DNA from: Dastarcus helophoroides
Lineage: Eukaryota; Arthropoda; Insecta; Coleoptera; Bothrideridae
Direction: 5' to 3'
NCBI GenBank assembly: GCA_028583605.1
Contig: CM053336.1
Span: forward strand, 29,160,350-29,224,349
Length of the DNA: 64,000 nt
Positions 8,885-20,238 of the stretch are shown here, piece after piece. Both the position numbers and the translations under genes were made by a program. Each line of letters starts with the position of its first letter. Positions within the stretch are counted from its first letter, which is position 1. A model generated the notes under the pieces. It was not told where the DNA came from, ran no database searches, and worked only from the letters and a program-made list of their open reading frames with translations.

Positions 8885-11657
8885 TGTGGTGAGTCGAGTT
8901 CTACTAAACTCGTTTGTTTTATTTAATTGAATTTTATTGAATTTTTCTTGGAAATATTAAATCTCCAAATACTGTATTGCAAAAAATTCTTTGTAACTAA
9001 CGTTTTGCGTGAGAAACAGATTTCTTAGCGTTCACAAATTAGATAAGGGTTATTTGTTAGGCCTGGTTTGTTTCAAGCACAGATACCTAAACTGAGTAAA
9101 ATAACATGTTAGTTTTGAACTACCGCTGAAAAGTAGAGTAATAAATAAGGGTAAGTGTCAATAAAGGAGACCGTAGCAAATATCTCGGCAAGACCATGTG
9201 GTGGTATACTGGAGGAATTTAACGTTCAAAAAACGCTCTTATAAACACGTACAATTGTAAGTTATTTAAATTTCAATTATCGAAGTAAAACTTGCAAGAT
9301 TAAGGGACGACATTATTCAAAAGGGGTTTGCAGTTTGACATGCACTTTAAGAATCCTTTTCAAAATTTATTTAAGGGCTAATTTGGATTAGAAATATTTA
9401 AATTAGTAGAAATGCTGCATCCTCATGCCCTCTAGCGAGATACAGAGGATGTCTTTCGGTCCCCAGAAGTTAAGGGTAGGGGAATAGAAAGATAAAAAAC
9501 GAAAGACCAATTTTTAGGACAGTCAGGTACTAAACTTCGATGAAATTAGTTTAGAAATTATGTTCAACTTCTGGACTTACAAAAACGAGTACGAAATATG
9601 GGAGTTAAAAAAAAAGACTGCTTCTGTTTGTGCTAATTAACGAGAATGAACAAAAAAAAACAATTTCTATTTCTGTTCAACGTGAAGTTCTAGTGCCATT
9701 TATGTGATGTTTGCTACGGGATAAATAGGCAAGTAAATTTTAAATTGTCCCATGATTTTATTTGATGGTTTTTCGCTCTTATATGATTTAATTAACTTTT
9801 CCTAAAACTTGAGAAATACTTGTTCCTAATTTTGATCAATATGGGGTTGGGAGGCGTACACAAAAAAAAAACAAGAGAAAGGAATTTAAAACTTCCACAA
9901 CAAACCGAATGAATGAGAAAGTCGTTGTTAGAAAATTATTATTAGGCCAAGAACCCTACCGCTGATTGGTGCAACTACCAATCTCAGTTTCAAAGAGGGA
10001 AACAAAAATAAAACAAAATAAAAATACAAAGACAAGAAAACGAAAAGGAAATAAAGCGCATTCGCTTCATACAAACATTTTCATTTCCTTAAGGTCGATC
10101 TTAGTGTTGTGCTTTGAAAGCTGAGTTTCCAGGGGTTCCAAAATAATTTATACCCATCACCACAAAGGTCCGGTAACTGGCAGCAACACATATATTTGGG
10201 GTTTTACTGATGATGTTCTGCAAGTTCTAGAAACGTGGGCATTGTACACCTTAACATCCTAGAAGCATAAGCCACAATGAGCTCTTACCTAGTTCTTGTT
10301 TTGGTGTATTCACCTAGTGCTACCTCATTCGCAGATTCTCCTTCGTAGGTTGCTTGAATCCCGAAAATATAGGACAAGACAACCTGGCCCAAAGAGAGCC
10401 TTATAGATCTGTTGATAAATGGGGAGTACTAACGTAGGTGAACGAGCAGTATCAGCATCAGCTCTTGTTAGGGAGATGTTTTGACGAAAGAAATGAGAAC
10501 TTCTTGCCAGTTTCTAACTTTAATTTCAATGTTTTGTGCTAAGTCAAGCTTAGCCACTTTCTAAGCCAGAAAACGCCCTTTTATTAGACTAGTAGCCGTA
10601 GAAGTAGATGTAGTGTTTGGAAGGGAAAATTCTGCTCAGAAAGTTTCTACGAAATCTGAACAGTATTTCTAGTCTATTTTATGACACTGGTTTGAGTTCG
10701 AATGATTGAGTTTGGTATGAGAAAAACAGAAAACAAACAAAGGAACAAATTAGCAAAGGAAAGAAAGAAAGAGTGAGAGAACGAGAGATTTGTAAGATTG
10801 AATCAACATTTATAAATTTGATTTATTACGATAAATCACAACTTCATTTCCAAGCTTGAGCTCCATTTTCTCGTAGCATTATCCTTTGGATATTGTTAGC
10901 TCAAAGCTTTAACAGGAAACTGTATGCTATGTGAAGTATGCTTGAATTAAGAAGCGACAAAAACACACAAGAATTGGGGAATAAAAACAGACACCTGAAA
11001 ATAGTTTGAGAACCTCTGTGTACAAACTAACCAGCGAACGCCCACCGATAATCAGGTACAAAGTTAGCTGCATTTGGTTTGAAAACCTTTGAGTACAAAC
11101 TAAATGGCTCAGCTGGGGAAAATATTGCGATTATTAGGGTTAAAATAAACTTTGGGAAATTAATAACCGACGTACCATATATGAGCGAAAGAGTTAGACA
11201 AAGAATGTCAGATTATTTGTGCTTAATGAATTCTCTTAATTTTCTAAAGAAATATTTCTCTCAGATCTGTGTCCAGCAAATTTAAACACGTTGAAACAAA
11301 CAGGTTAACTTTATTTTGTTGTATTATGTTTAAGAATACTTAAAAATCACAAACTTGAAATGTTGTAGATTTATTTGTTGACCTATTGTAATAAAACGTT
11401 GAGGTCAATTGTGGTTTGAATTTGATAACACTTCCCTGTCGACTCTACGAGCTGGGGTTACAATTTAATGAAATAAAATAATTTGAAACACAACGTAGAC
11501 AAATTGGGTCCGAAATTTGAAAGTAAATTATTCTTCGAAAATTTTAAAGATGAGCAAAACTCTACAATTTTGAAAACTATATACAATCACTGGTTTTGGT
11601 CGCGCATCACATTTAATCGACTTGACCTGGATTTAATCACGACGGCTGCTCATCATA
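8885..11657. mobile_element. 2,773-bp unclassified insertion in gypsy RT
   Basis: The RT codons are split so that GTAG occurs on both sides (8881-8884 and 11658-11661); removing one copy with the insert restores TGT-AGC and the protein ...KKCS-FLKL. The insert starts TGTGGTGAGTCG and ends CTGCTCATCATA; the two ends read inward are similar (TGTGGTGAG versus TATGATGAG). It has no open frame longer than about 68 codons and no recognised protein. An imperfect internal direct repeat, GTTTGA.AACCT.TG.GTACAA, occurs at 11003 and 11078. The 4-bp duplication could fit an LTR-derived or other non-autonomous element; the class is not determined. Confidence 0.7.
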
Positions 11658-12447
11658 GTAGCTTTCTTAAACTTGAAATTGAATATCTTGGGTTTGTCAT
11701 AAGGGCAGGTGAAAATCGACCCAACCCCCGTAAAATTTCTGCATTGTTACATACTCCGACACCTAAAACTGTGAAACAAGTTCAACAGTTTTTGGGTTTA
11801 ACTTCTTATTTTCGTCAATTTATTCCGAAGTTTTCGACAATAACTACGCCACTGTACAAATTAATCAGTTCTTCCTCAAAATCTGTTAAATGGTTACCCC
11901 AGCATCAGACCGCAAGACAACAGCTTTTAAGTGCTTTAACTTCAGAACCAATTCTTTCCATATTTGACCCTGAATTGTCGACGGAATTATAACAGATGCC
12001 AGTGCTGAAGGGTATGGGGCAATTTTGTTTCAAAAGAAAGGCCCTAAGTTTCATGTTATTGCGTATTTTAGTAAGAGAACCACTCCGGCCGAGTCTCGTT
12101 ATCATTCATATGAACTTGAAACCTTAGCCGTTGTGAAGTCTGTAAAATTTTTCAGCGATTATCTATACGACAAACACTTCCTCGTTGCAAATGATTGCAA
12201 TTCTCTGAAAGCATCCCAGGCAAAAAAAGATTTGACCCCACGTGTTCATCGCTGGTGGGCATTCTTACAGTCTTTCAGTTTTATCCTAATTGATCGTCCA
12301 GGCAAGCGCATGAAACATGCAGACTTTCTGTCAAGAAATCCGATACCAGAACTTCAAAGAGTCGGAGTCCATAAGTTTCCAACCCCTAAAAATGGTCGTT
12401 GTGTCCGGTTAGTAGACTTGCTGGCTTTCCGTCGAGCAAAAACGTGA
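11658..12447 (+). pseudogene. Ty3/gypsy family B RT thumb, connection and RNase H
   Basis: RT resumes with LEIEYLGFVIRAGENRPNP, then VQQFLGLTSYFRQFIPKF. After a frameshift near 11990, RNase H follows with ITDASAEGYGAILFQ, YELETLAVVKSVKFF and the late motif HADFLSRNPIPE. Asp of TDAS and Glu of YELE are the first two catalytic acids. Its order and strand continue 8401-8884. The frame ends at 12447. Confidence 0.85.
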
Positions 12448-12980
12448 TAATGAACTTTTACAAATCATCACGAAACTGAGATCCAACGAGCTGGATCCAG
12501 ATGTGGCAAAGACATACGACATTCGTAGCAATCTCTTGTATCGTAAAATACAACGCCATAATAGCACTTTTTATTTACCTCGTTTCACAATATAAATTTG
12601 CATGTCATAGCACACGGCACAAGTCGTGGCAATGGTCAAGTAGAGCGAATTATGCAGACACTAAAAAATACTTTGACTTCAATTGAATCCGAATGTAATG
12701 ATCGTTGGCAGGACACCTTAGGAGAGGTCCAGTTGGCTTTGAACAGTACAAAGCACCGGGTTACAGGTTTTAGTCCCGGCGAACTGAGATTCATTCGGAA
12801 ATGTTAACCAGAGACACGCTCACCTTAAGTGATATTAGGAAACGAACAGATAAAAATATCAAATTATCAGCCGCAAAAGAAACATCTCGTTTTAATGTGG
12901 GAAAAGCCATTGTTCAGCCTTTTAAGGAAGGTGAATTTGTTTTTAGTACATGCAATGAACGCATGTTCATGACTGTAGTC
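12448..12980 (+). pseudogene. Ty3/gypsy family B integrase remnants
   Basis: The start of integrase (SNELDPDVAKTYDIRSNLLY) is followed near 12590 by an abrupt jump to GTSRGNGQVERIMQTLKNT. The latter holds the third catalytic acid (Glu of G-Q-V-E-R). The zinc-binding HHCC region and the first two catalytic Asp are deleted. A C-terminal part (DIRKRTDKNIKLSAAKE, VQPFKEGEFVF) follows in another frame. No 3' LTR was found before 13.5 kb. Confidence 0.75.
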
Positions 12981-13499
12981 CCGGTTGTATTCTATTTGCA
13001 TATGAAAATTATATTAACTGTTTACATAATTTCGAATAGTGTCTGCATATTTTTTGTTACTTATTTGGCTGATTTAAACAATGTTATATCCATATGCTAT
13101 TTATTATTTTTATTAATTTTATTTAACATTTCTTCGGCCCAGTTTAAAAATATTTAAATTTTTATTGTTTGTTGACAATATTCTAAAACAGTTTCTGAAA
13201 TATAACTACGTAATATTTAAATTTATTTAAAACGTCACCTCATGACAGTTGACAAAATAAGAGGTTAGTTTATTTTACATGGAATAGGAAAAATGAAAAA
13301 TAGAAGACCAAAATTAAATATGAAAAAAAATTTTGTGTTTTTGATAAATTATGAAAATATAAAAAATACATAAAAAAGGTTGTAGCACTGGACATCGATA
13401 TTTCCCTCTCATTTGAGCTCGTCAGCAGTGCATAACATGGAAAGGGAACAATGAGGAAGAAATTCTTAAAAATAAAAATTTTGAAAATTATAAAAAAAA

Positions 13500-13562
13500 T
13501 TTAACATGAATAGACGTTTCATCAATAATTTACTGTGGTAAAAATTTAAATATTTGAAGCCC
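13500..13562 (+). repeat. Dispersed repeat, copy 1 of 2
   Basis: ACATGAATAGACGTTTCATC, AATAATTTAC, GTGGTAAAAATTTAAATATTT and AAGCCC follow the same order as at 39002-39072, same strand, with a few substitutions. Family unknown. Confidence 0.75.
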
Positions 13563-13768
13563 GATCCACAAGAAACAACTACTCCGAGGGCTAATACCCC
13601 TTCCGGCATTTAACTACACTTGTGGGTCGAACTTACATGCTCTTGGTGATAACTGTTCCTAACTACCAAAATCTCTTCAGCTTGGTAGTCAGAAGCACTC
13701 ACCATTTGCGGAGTCCATTCGTTCTGTTAGAGGAATAGGTTTATTCTTCATGGTGAACTCTTATTGTT

Positions 13769-13820
13769 ATTATGTTTATTAATTTTATTAAATAAATTAA
13801 ATAAAATTAATAAACATAAT
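13769..13820. repeat. Perfect 21-bp inverted repeat with 10-bp spacer
   Basis: The left arm ATTATGTTTATTAATTTTAT+T (13769-13789) is exactly complementary to 13800-13820. Between them are ten A/T bases. The arms are nearly pure A/T, so this may be a cruciform-prone site or a short palindromic element. Confidence 0.9.
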
Positions 13821-13996
13821 GTTTTACTTATTTTTCCAAAATGGGCCAAAATGTTTTTGGGAACCTTGTGAAATTAATTAGGTTGTCGTCATTCAGAAAT
13901 GGTCAATTTTAAAGAATTCCAGATAATTTCTGTGTGCATATTCTTCCTAGAAAATATAATTATACTGAAAGAAAAGGAATGTAAGTAACAATCATT

Positions 13997-14311
13997 TTAA
14001 TAACAAGAAATATCACAAATATTGTTCAAACGGCTCTTTAAATCAAAACGCCTTTGCAACTTAGAAATCGATGTGTAAATAATATTGTTTCCTTCAGTAT
14101 CTAGTAAATTAATCTCTTTTATTCTTCGTTTTAAGTCTTCCGCCGCTCGAATATTTTCTTTGTATATTTGCTCTTTTAAATACTCTTAAAGAAATCCATC
14201 TAGGAGGGGTTAAATCAGGACTATTAGGTGGCCACGATATTCATTCTCTTTTCCCAATCCAGGTTTGAAAACGATTATTCAAATATCCCTTTATGGGACT
14301 AAATTTGCGGT
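13997..14311 (-). pseudogene. Tc3/mariner-like transposase C-terminus, split by gypsy C
   Basis: Minus-strand frames give YLNNRFQTWIGKRE, then SWPPNSPDLTP and, after a frameshift, EYLKEQIYKENIRAAEDLKR, ending in a TAA at 13997. The W-P-x-x-S-P-D-L-T-P motif with the last catalytic residue region, followed by Y-L-K-E-x-I-Y, is typical of Tc1/Tc3-type DDE transposases. The family C gypsy composite begins four bases upstream of this frame's preserved start, so it landed in this relic. The upstream part is not recognisable beyond the other edge at 32996. Confidence 0.75.
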
Positions 14312-14315
14312 ACGG
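14312..14315. other. Target-site duplication ACGG, left copy
   Basis: ACGG immediately precedes the first base (TGTTACGG) of the leftmost family C LTR and recurs at 32992-32995 immediately after the last base (CCGTAACA) of the rightmost LTR. Confidence 0.8.
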
Positions 14316-16120
14316 TGTTACGGAATTTTTCCCCAGTGAAGGAAGGGTGGCTTAGTATTTATAATTTCCAAGAAATTCTTCTAAGTGCCACTATCAAGCT
14401 ATGAAATAATTTCCTTCACTATCGCCGGCTAGCGTTGGGGAAAGAGCAAGAGCCTCTTCTTGTTTCAGGCTGGGAGTCGTACACCCCTGTGAGGACCCCT
14501 CGTTTGGGCCGATGTGATAATCAAGGGAGTGGAAAACTTTTCAAAAATTGCCAAGTCCGGAACTCGGGAGTGAAAATATTTCTAAGTCCCAGGTTCCGCG
14601 TAAATAGAATTAAGTTTGGTAATTGCGCGGCACGACGGCTAAAGAATACCAAAAAGGGGCGCCAGGTGATTTTGAATCACGCAATATACCTAAGGAGACG
14701 TCGAAAAATCACCAAAAGATACTCAACCACGGAAGCTGGACAATTTACTCCTAGATGGCGTAGTTCTCGTCCTTGTTGCCACTCTCTCTGGGACCTACCT
14801 TACTGAGAGTGTTGCTATCTATGTTCTAACCTTACAATTTAGACAGACAGGAAAATACTTTCTCGAAGCAATAAAACAAAATATTTCAAAGGGCAGAATA
14901 GGTTCTAATGTACGCACGATATTTTTACAGTTTATAATGTACGCACTTAATGTACGTGTGTCTTCCACTACTTATTTATTCTGGTCTTAAACTACGGACA
15001 CAATTTGTTGGAAGGAAAGTGCGCACTTTGTTCCGTACAGCTGATTACAAAAGTTGGTAACCGTTCCCTTTAATATATATTTCCTATCTTAACGTTATCG
15101 CAAATTTTAAGGTTCCTGTCTCGTTTCAGCACTAAATAGAGCGGGGGAAAATTATCAAATTATTAAGCTATCGAAATTCAGGCACTAGGGTTCAAAAGTC
15201 AGACCCGAGGATATAAATATCGGGTAAGATAACTACAAACGAGCAGGTAAAAGAAAGGCTAATTTAATTAATTTAAAACTTAGAATCCAAAAGAAAAAGA
15301 ATTTAATGAGACAACTGGGAAAATTGACACACAAAAAAAAAACACAATCTACGTAAGTAACCGAAAATGGGCTGTATGTTAAAACAAAAATTCAAAAAGA
15401 AACGGTACTATAATTTAGGTTGTCAGCCAAACAGCTGATATCTCTAGGGTTGGGACAATCCCCAAATAAGAATATAAAAAGGGGGTACTTATGTGCTTGT
15501 CATGAAGGGTCCCAGGTCGAGAGGGATGCTGAGACTTCGTGTAGCGATTGGATCGTTGACACAACTCCCTTCAATGAAGTCCTCGAAGCCCACTCCAGAA
15601 GACGATGACCACTCCTTCGGACCTCCTTGTGTCCCTTTTCAGGTCCTGCTTGACCGATCCCGTCAAGGATCCCAACCAAACAAAAAGAGCCTATGAGGGT
15701 GAAGAAAAATAGGATTTACCCTTTCAAATACCGAGGGTTGAGGGGCACATGCTCATACCTTGGTTATTAGTCGGCTCTGCCGCGTGCTTGGGAAGCACCT
15801 TCCTCCTTATTCCCGAAAAACCGGAACCATCTGAGGTTTTCGTCCTAACTCAGGTAACACCAGGAAATACAATCGCCCCAGACGGTCCGAAGATGGGTTA
15901 CATTAAATCCCTTTCCGGAAAAGCAACCAAGATGCACTTGGAAAATCCCGTAACCTCACCTTGAGAAGGATGACACCCAAGTGAACGACAAGAGAGAAGA
16001 TGGCCGATTTCCCCCACACCAAGACTGACAGAAGATATGCCAACACTTATCAAACCAACCAATGTATGTTTGGTGGCCTAGCCACACGCCCTATTTCTAA
16101 CGGAAATTTAAACCGTAACA
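14316..16120 (-). repeat. Family C LTR 1 (1,805 bp; 3' LTR of left provirus)
   Basis: Starts TGTTACGGAATTTTTCCCC and ends TTTAAACCGTAACA, so the ends are inverted TGTTACGG/CCGTAACA. It is unusually long for gypsy. In the transcribed (minus) orientation a candidate AATAAA polyadenylation signal lies near 14975. Open frames in it, including a 123-codon one, are conserved only because the LTRs are recent copies. It differs from LTRs 2 and 3 in a few bases (for example AACTCAGGTAACACC versus AACTCGGTAACACC near 15855). Confidence 0.95.
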
Positions 16121-16136
16121 CTCCCCCCCTACTAGG
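16121..16136 (-). other. Polypurine tract, left provirus
   Basis: Plus-strand CTCCCCCCCTACTAGG abuts LTR 1, giving CCTAGTAGGGGGGGAG immediately before the 3' LTR in the element's orientation. This is the expected site of plus-strand DNA priming. Confidence 0.8.
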
Positions 16137-16932
16137 AAGAGGAAAAGCTCCCAGCTTTTCCGAATGGACTAAGCTGGAATCAAAGAGGAGGAACCTGAAA
16201 ACCATATATGTATCACATTAAATATCTAGAACCTTTATGGGAACTACTAGAACTGGGAAGAGGGAAGAAAAACAACCAAGCAAAAATAATTAAAAAAAAA
16301 AAAAAAAAAAAAAGGGAAGAACACGGAACTGCTCATCCACTTAGGCAAGTCGATCCAAGTGTCATCACCAATAACGATAACAATCTAAACCCATGGCCTA
16401 CTGCCAAAGAAAATCAAAACAAAACTTCAAAGCCTAACGTCCGAGACCTGCTACAACGGCCTCGACCAAAGCCAACTAACGTTGCCAGACTGGAAAGTAT
16501 CCAAAAATCACGACCTTCTTGGTCAAACCTAAACCTAATCATCCAAAAATTTCAGCCTGCTTCTAAAATCCAATGCGATATCAGACCGAAAATCTACAAA
16601 TTATACTAAATACTAACTAATCACAAATGGTGATGACAGTTCGAGAACCGACTTACAAAGAGAGTTTCAGCCTCAAAAGTCCAACTACAGAAATAATTCC
16701 AGGACCAAAATTATAGGAACAAAACAAAAAAAAAAGGAACGAACCCACTGCACTTGGTACTGGTTCAGAAATTCATACCTAATCAAACAAATTATAAGGA
16801 AAAGGAAAAAAAAAAAATTCCAAAAGACATAGCCGGGCAAAACAGAAGTCACAATCGAGAAAACGGAATCTAGGTCAATAAGCAAGGCAAGGGTCATCCT
16901 CCCAAAACGGAACCATAAATCCAAACGGCAGA
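16137..16932 (-). other. 3' untranslated region, left provirus
   Basis: About 800 bp between the pol stop and the polypurine tract with no open frame conserved as protein. It contains a run of about 24 A (16289-16312, T on the element strand). It is nearly identical to 24568-25359. Confidence 0.75.
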
Positions 16933-19900
16933 CTATTCAATGTCCGGAGGGTGAGCCTTAAGATCTTTAACATGCCAAACCTTACTGGCTCGACCTAGAT
17001 CTCCTTGAAGTTCATACGTTACCGGAGATAAACGCTTTGCAATAACAAACGGTCCTACGAATTGAGCAGCAAGTTTGGAAGTGAAGTTTTTCGTAGCGTC
17101 TGATAGCACATAATTTCTGTGATAGACTCTGTCACCAACGTTGAACTGTTGGGGTCGTTTACGGAGATTATATCTTCTCTGACTAGACGCATGAGCAGCT
17201 TTAATTCGAGACTTAATATCGCAGAATAATTTATCTAAAGCCTTTAATTTATCTGTAGAGGGTAGCGATTCTGATTGGTTAAGACTCAGCTCTTCATGTC
17301 TGTCTCCAGATAAAATATGTTCTCTTCCGAAGTTAGTAAGAAATGGAGTAACTTTAGTTACTTCGTGCACAGATGTACGAATTGCACAAGCAACATGTTG
17401 GAGATACTTCTCCCAGCTTCGGTGATTATCCTTGACATAAGAAGCTAACATGGTCTTCACAATCCTATTGACACGTTCTACAGGATTGGCTTGGGGATGG
17501 TAAGCCGGTGTGTGGATGATCTTTACGTTGTACTGTCTACACAGATTTTGGAACTCCGTGCTTCGAAATTGAACTCCATTGTCAGAAACCAGGTATTGGG
17601 GAACACTAAACAATAAGAATACTTGTTCCTCAAGTACTTTACTGACAGTGCTAGCAGTAGCACTGCGTAACGGAAATAATAAGACAAATTTACTAAAACA
17701 ACAGCTGATGGCTAGAATATAGCTGTATCCTTTGGTAGAGCGGGGCAAAGGACCAACAAGGTCTATGGAGATTATTTGCCAAGGTCGTGAAGCGTCAGGA
17801 TGTTTTCCCAGATATCCACTTGCTTGCTTTTGCTCAGGTTTTTGCTGCAGGCACACTTTACAGTGATTAACGTATCGAGCTACGTCTGCACGCATCTTCG
17901 GCCAATAATACTCGGACTTTAACCGGAAATAGGTCTTGACAATACCGCTATGGCATCCTTGGGTCGAATCATGGAATCTCCGCAGCAATAACGGACGAGT
18001 TGGTTTTGCTACCACCTTCTTCCAACTTTCCGCTGGGTCTCTTAAATCGGGATAGTCAGGTCGTACCTTCTTGAACAATAACTTGCCGTCTATTCGCCAG
18101 AGAGGAAAACGTTCAGGATGTTCCTGAATTTGTGTGCACATTCGACGGTACCAAGGATCCGAGAAAGGGTCGATCTCTGGTTCTGACTTAATATCCATCG
18201 TCGAGACAACCGGAACTGAACGTGATAATAAGTCAGGAACAACATGGTCCTTTCCTTTCCGATGGATGATCTCAAAATCGAACTGTTGTAGACGTAGTGC
18301 CCATCGAGCAAGTCGTCCTGATGGGTCCTTTATACTGTTAAGCCACTTTAATGAGTAATGGTCGGTGATCACCGTGAATCTATAGCCTTCAAGATAAGGT
18401 CTCAATTTTTCCACTGCCCAAATGACCGCCAGACATTCCTTTTCGGTCGTTGAATATTTTCGTTCTGCAGAAGTCAACGAACGGCTAATATAACAGATGA
18501 CACTCTCCTCATCACCTCTGCGTTGGGACAAAACGGCACCCAATCCAAAATCAGAAGCGTCGGTCTGCAAATTGAAGGGAAGACTGAAATCCGGGCAACT
18601 AAGAATTGGAGCTGAGACGAGACAATTTTTAATAAAGGTAAAAGAACGTTCACATTCCTCCGACCAGTTCCAGGGTTTGTTCTTTTTCAGTAACGCTGTC
18701 ATGGGAGCGATGATAGTAGAAAAGTCAGGAATGAATCGTCGATACCATGAAGCAGTTCCAATAACCTCTTCGGATGTCCGAAAGGTTTCGGGGTGTCGGT
18801 AACTCTAGGATTGCAGAAACCTTAGTGGGATCGACATGGAGACCTTCTTTATCGACTACGTATCCAAGATAATCTAACGACTATCTACAGAAACAACATT
18901 TCTCTCTGGATAAGGTTAATCCAGCTTCTAACAGTAGAGCTAGAACTTCCCTCAGAATTCAAAGATGTTCCTCGAATGACTCAGTGACGATGATGATATC
19001 GTCCAAGTAAACAAAGACGTTGGGTTCCAACTCAGGGCCTAGAACTCGGATCAATCAATCGTTGCCACGTAGCAGGGCTGCCACACAAACCAAACGGCAT
19101 CCTCTTGAACTGATACAAGCCTCTACCTGGTACTGAGAAGCTAGTATATTCCCTTGACTGTGTTTCCACTGGAATCTGCCAATACGCAGATTTAATGTCC
19201 AAAGAACTGAGAAATCTTGCGTTCCGAAGTTTGTCCAGGAATGCTCGGAATAAAAGGAAGTGGATAAGCCTCCTTTTTACTGACGGCGTTTAGCTTTCGG
19301 TAGTCAATACAGAATCTATTAGTCCCATCCTTTTTGGGTACCATTACTACTGGTGAAGACCAGCCAGATCTTGAAGGTTCGATGATGTCATTAGCCAGCA
19401 TAAATTGACGTTCCTTGTCGATGTGACTCTGAACTGCAGGTGAAACCGGATAGGCTCGTTGCTTGATGGGTTCTTCCTGAACAACAACGATGCGATGTTC
19501 GACTTCTTTCGCGCAACCTAGACGGGTTCCCATCTGAAGAAAATAGTCTTCCACTAGGTTGTCCAGCTTTGCCTTTTGTTCAGCTTCTAGTGAATCCTTC
19601 GCTTCAACGGCAGTAAGTCTGGCCACCTCATTGGTCTCATCCGAACCGAAAGTCCAGCAGTTACGGCTGAGATTCGGTATTATTCCCATAGCAACGAAGA
19701 AGTCGACTCCAAGGATCATCTCCTGAGTCACTTCTGGGACCAATAGAGCCTTCAGCGTAACCACTCTTCCCTCTAGTCGGACGGGGAGGAGGACTTCTCC
19801 TACAATCGTACTCTCCTGGCCATTTCCCATGATACAGTGGTCTCGAGACGAGGTCTTCAGCTTCATCCCCAGGTTTTCGAGCCTACTCCAACCCGTACTA

Positions 19901-20238
19901 CCCAATACGGTGGAATTAGCTCCTGTATCCAGCAGTCCTTTAAGCTTGATCCCGAATACGTCCACCTCTAAATAAGGCCTTTTATCAGAGGGACACTGGG
20001 CGAAGATGAAGTCCAAGGCTGGAGCAATCTCTCGAGATGCATTTTGGGTCACCTTTTCATGGATGTCCGAGCCCGTTTGGCGACCAGTTAACGGCTCGGT
20101 CCGGGGTTTTCCGACTTTCTTGAACATTTGGGACAACTGGTTTTGACCACTCCCATTTCGCCGCACCCAAAGCAATATCGTCTCCTGGGTATGGGGCACT
20201 GGAACGCTAGATGGCCTTCTTTCCGACAGTTCCAGCAC
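16933..20238 (-). pseudogene. Family C pol, left provirus (inactivated)
   Basis: It aligns throughout with the intact pol at 25360-28662. The 5' part (protease LLDTGANSTVLGST through RT VVMVPKKDG) is open down to 19192. Compared with the intact copy there is one extra G near 19230, one extra A near 19052 and one extra C near 18768; together they return to frame. A TCG codon is also changed to TAG near 18883. The RT palm is therefore out of frame. From 18702 to 16933 RNase H (TDASDFGLGAVLSQ) and integrase (H-x-H and NHCKVC, SIDLVGPLP, VSDNGVQF, PQANPVERVNR) are open. Confidence 0.92.

Larger units (their letters stand above)
12981..13996. other. No gene; repeats only
   Basis: AT-rich sequence downstream of the gypsy B integrase. 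It holds the dispersed repeat at 13500-13562 and the palindrome at 13769-13820, and a possible hairpin with arms CGATCCACAAG (13562) and CTTGTGGGTCG (13619). No LTR pair could be identified. Confidence 0.55.

Noticed and set aside
8885..11657. Intron in the gypsy B reverse transcriptase
   Set aside because: The GTAG duplication at both edges indicates insertion; the edges do not fit GT-AG splicing, and retroelement pol genes are not normally interrupted by introns.
14435..14806. 123-codon open frame repeated in all three family C LTRs (also at 22825-23241 and 31307-31678)
   Set aside because: It is conserved only because the LTRs are recent copies. It lies on the strand opposite to the element, has no domain, and indels between LTRs are not in multiples of three.
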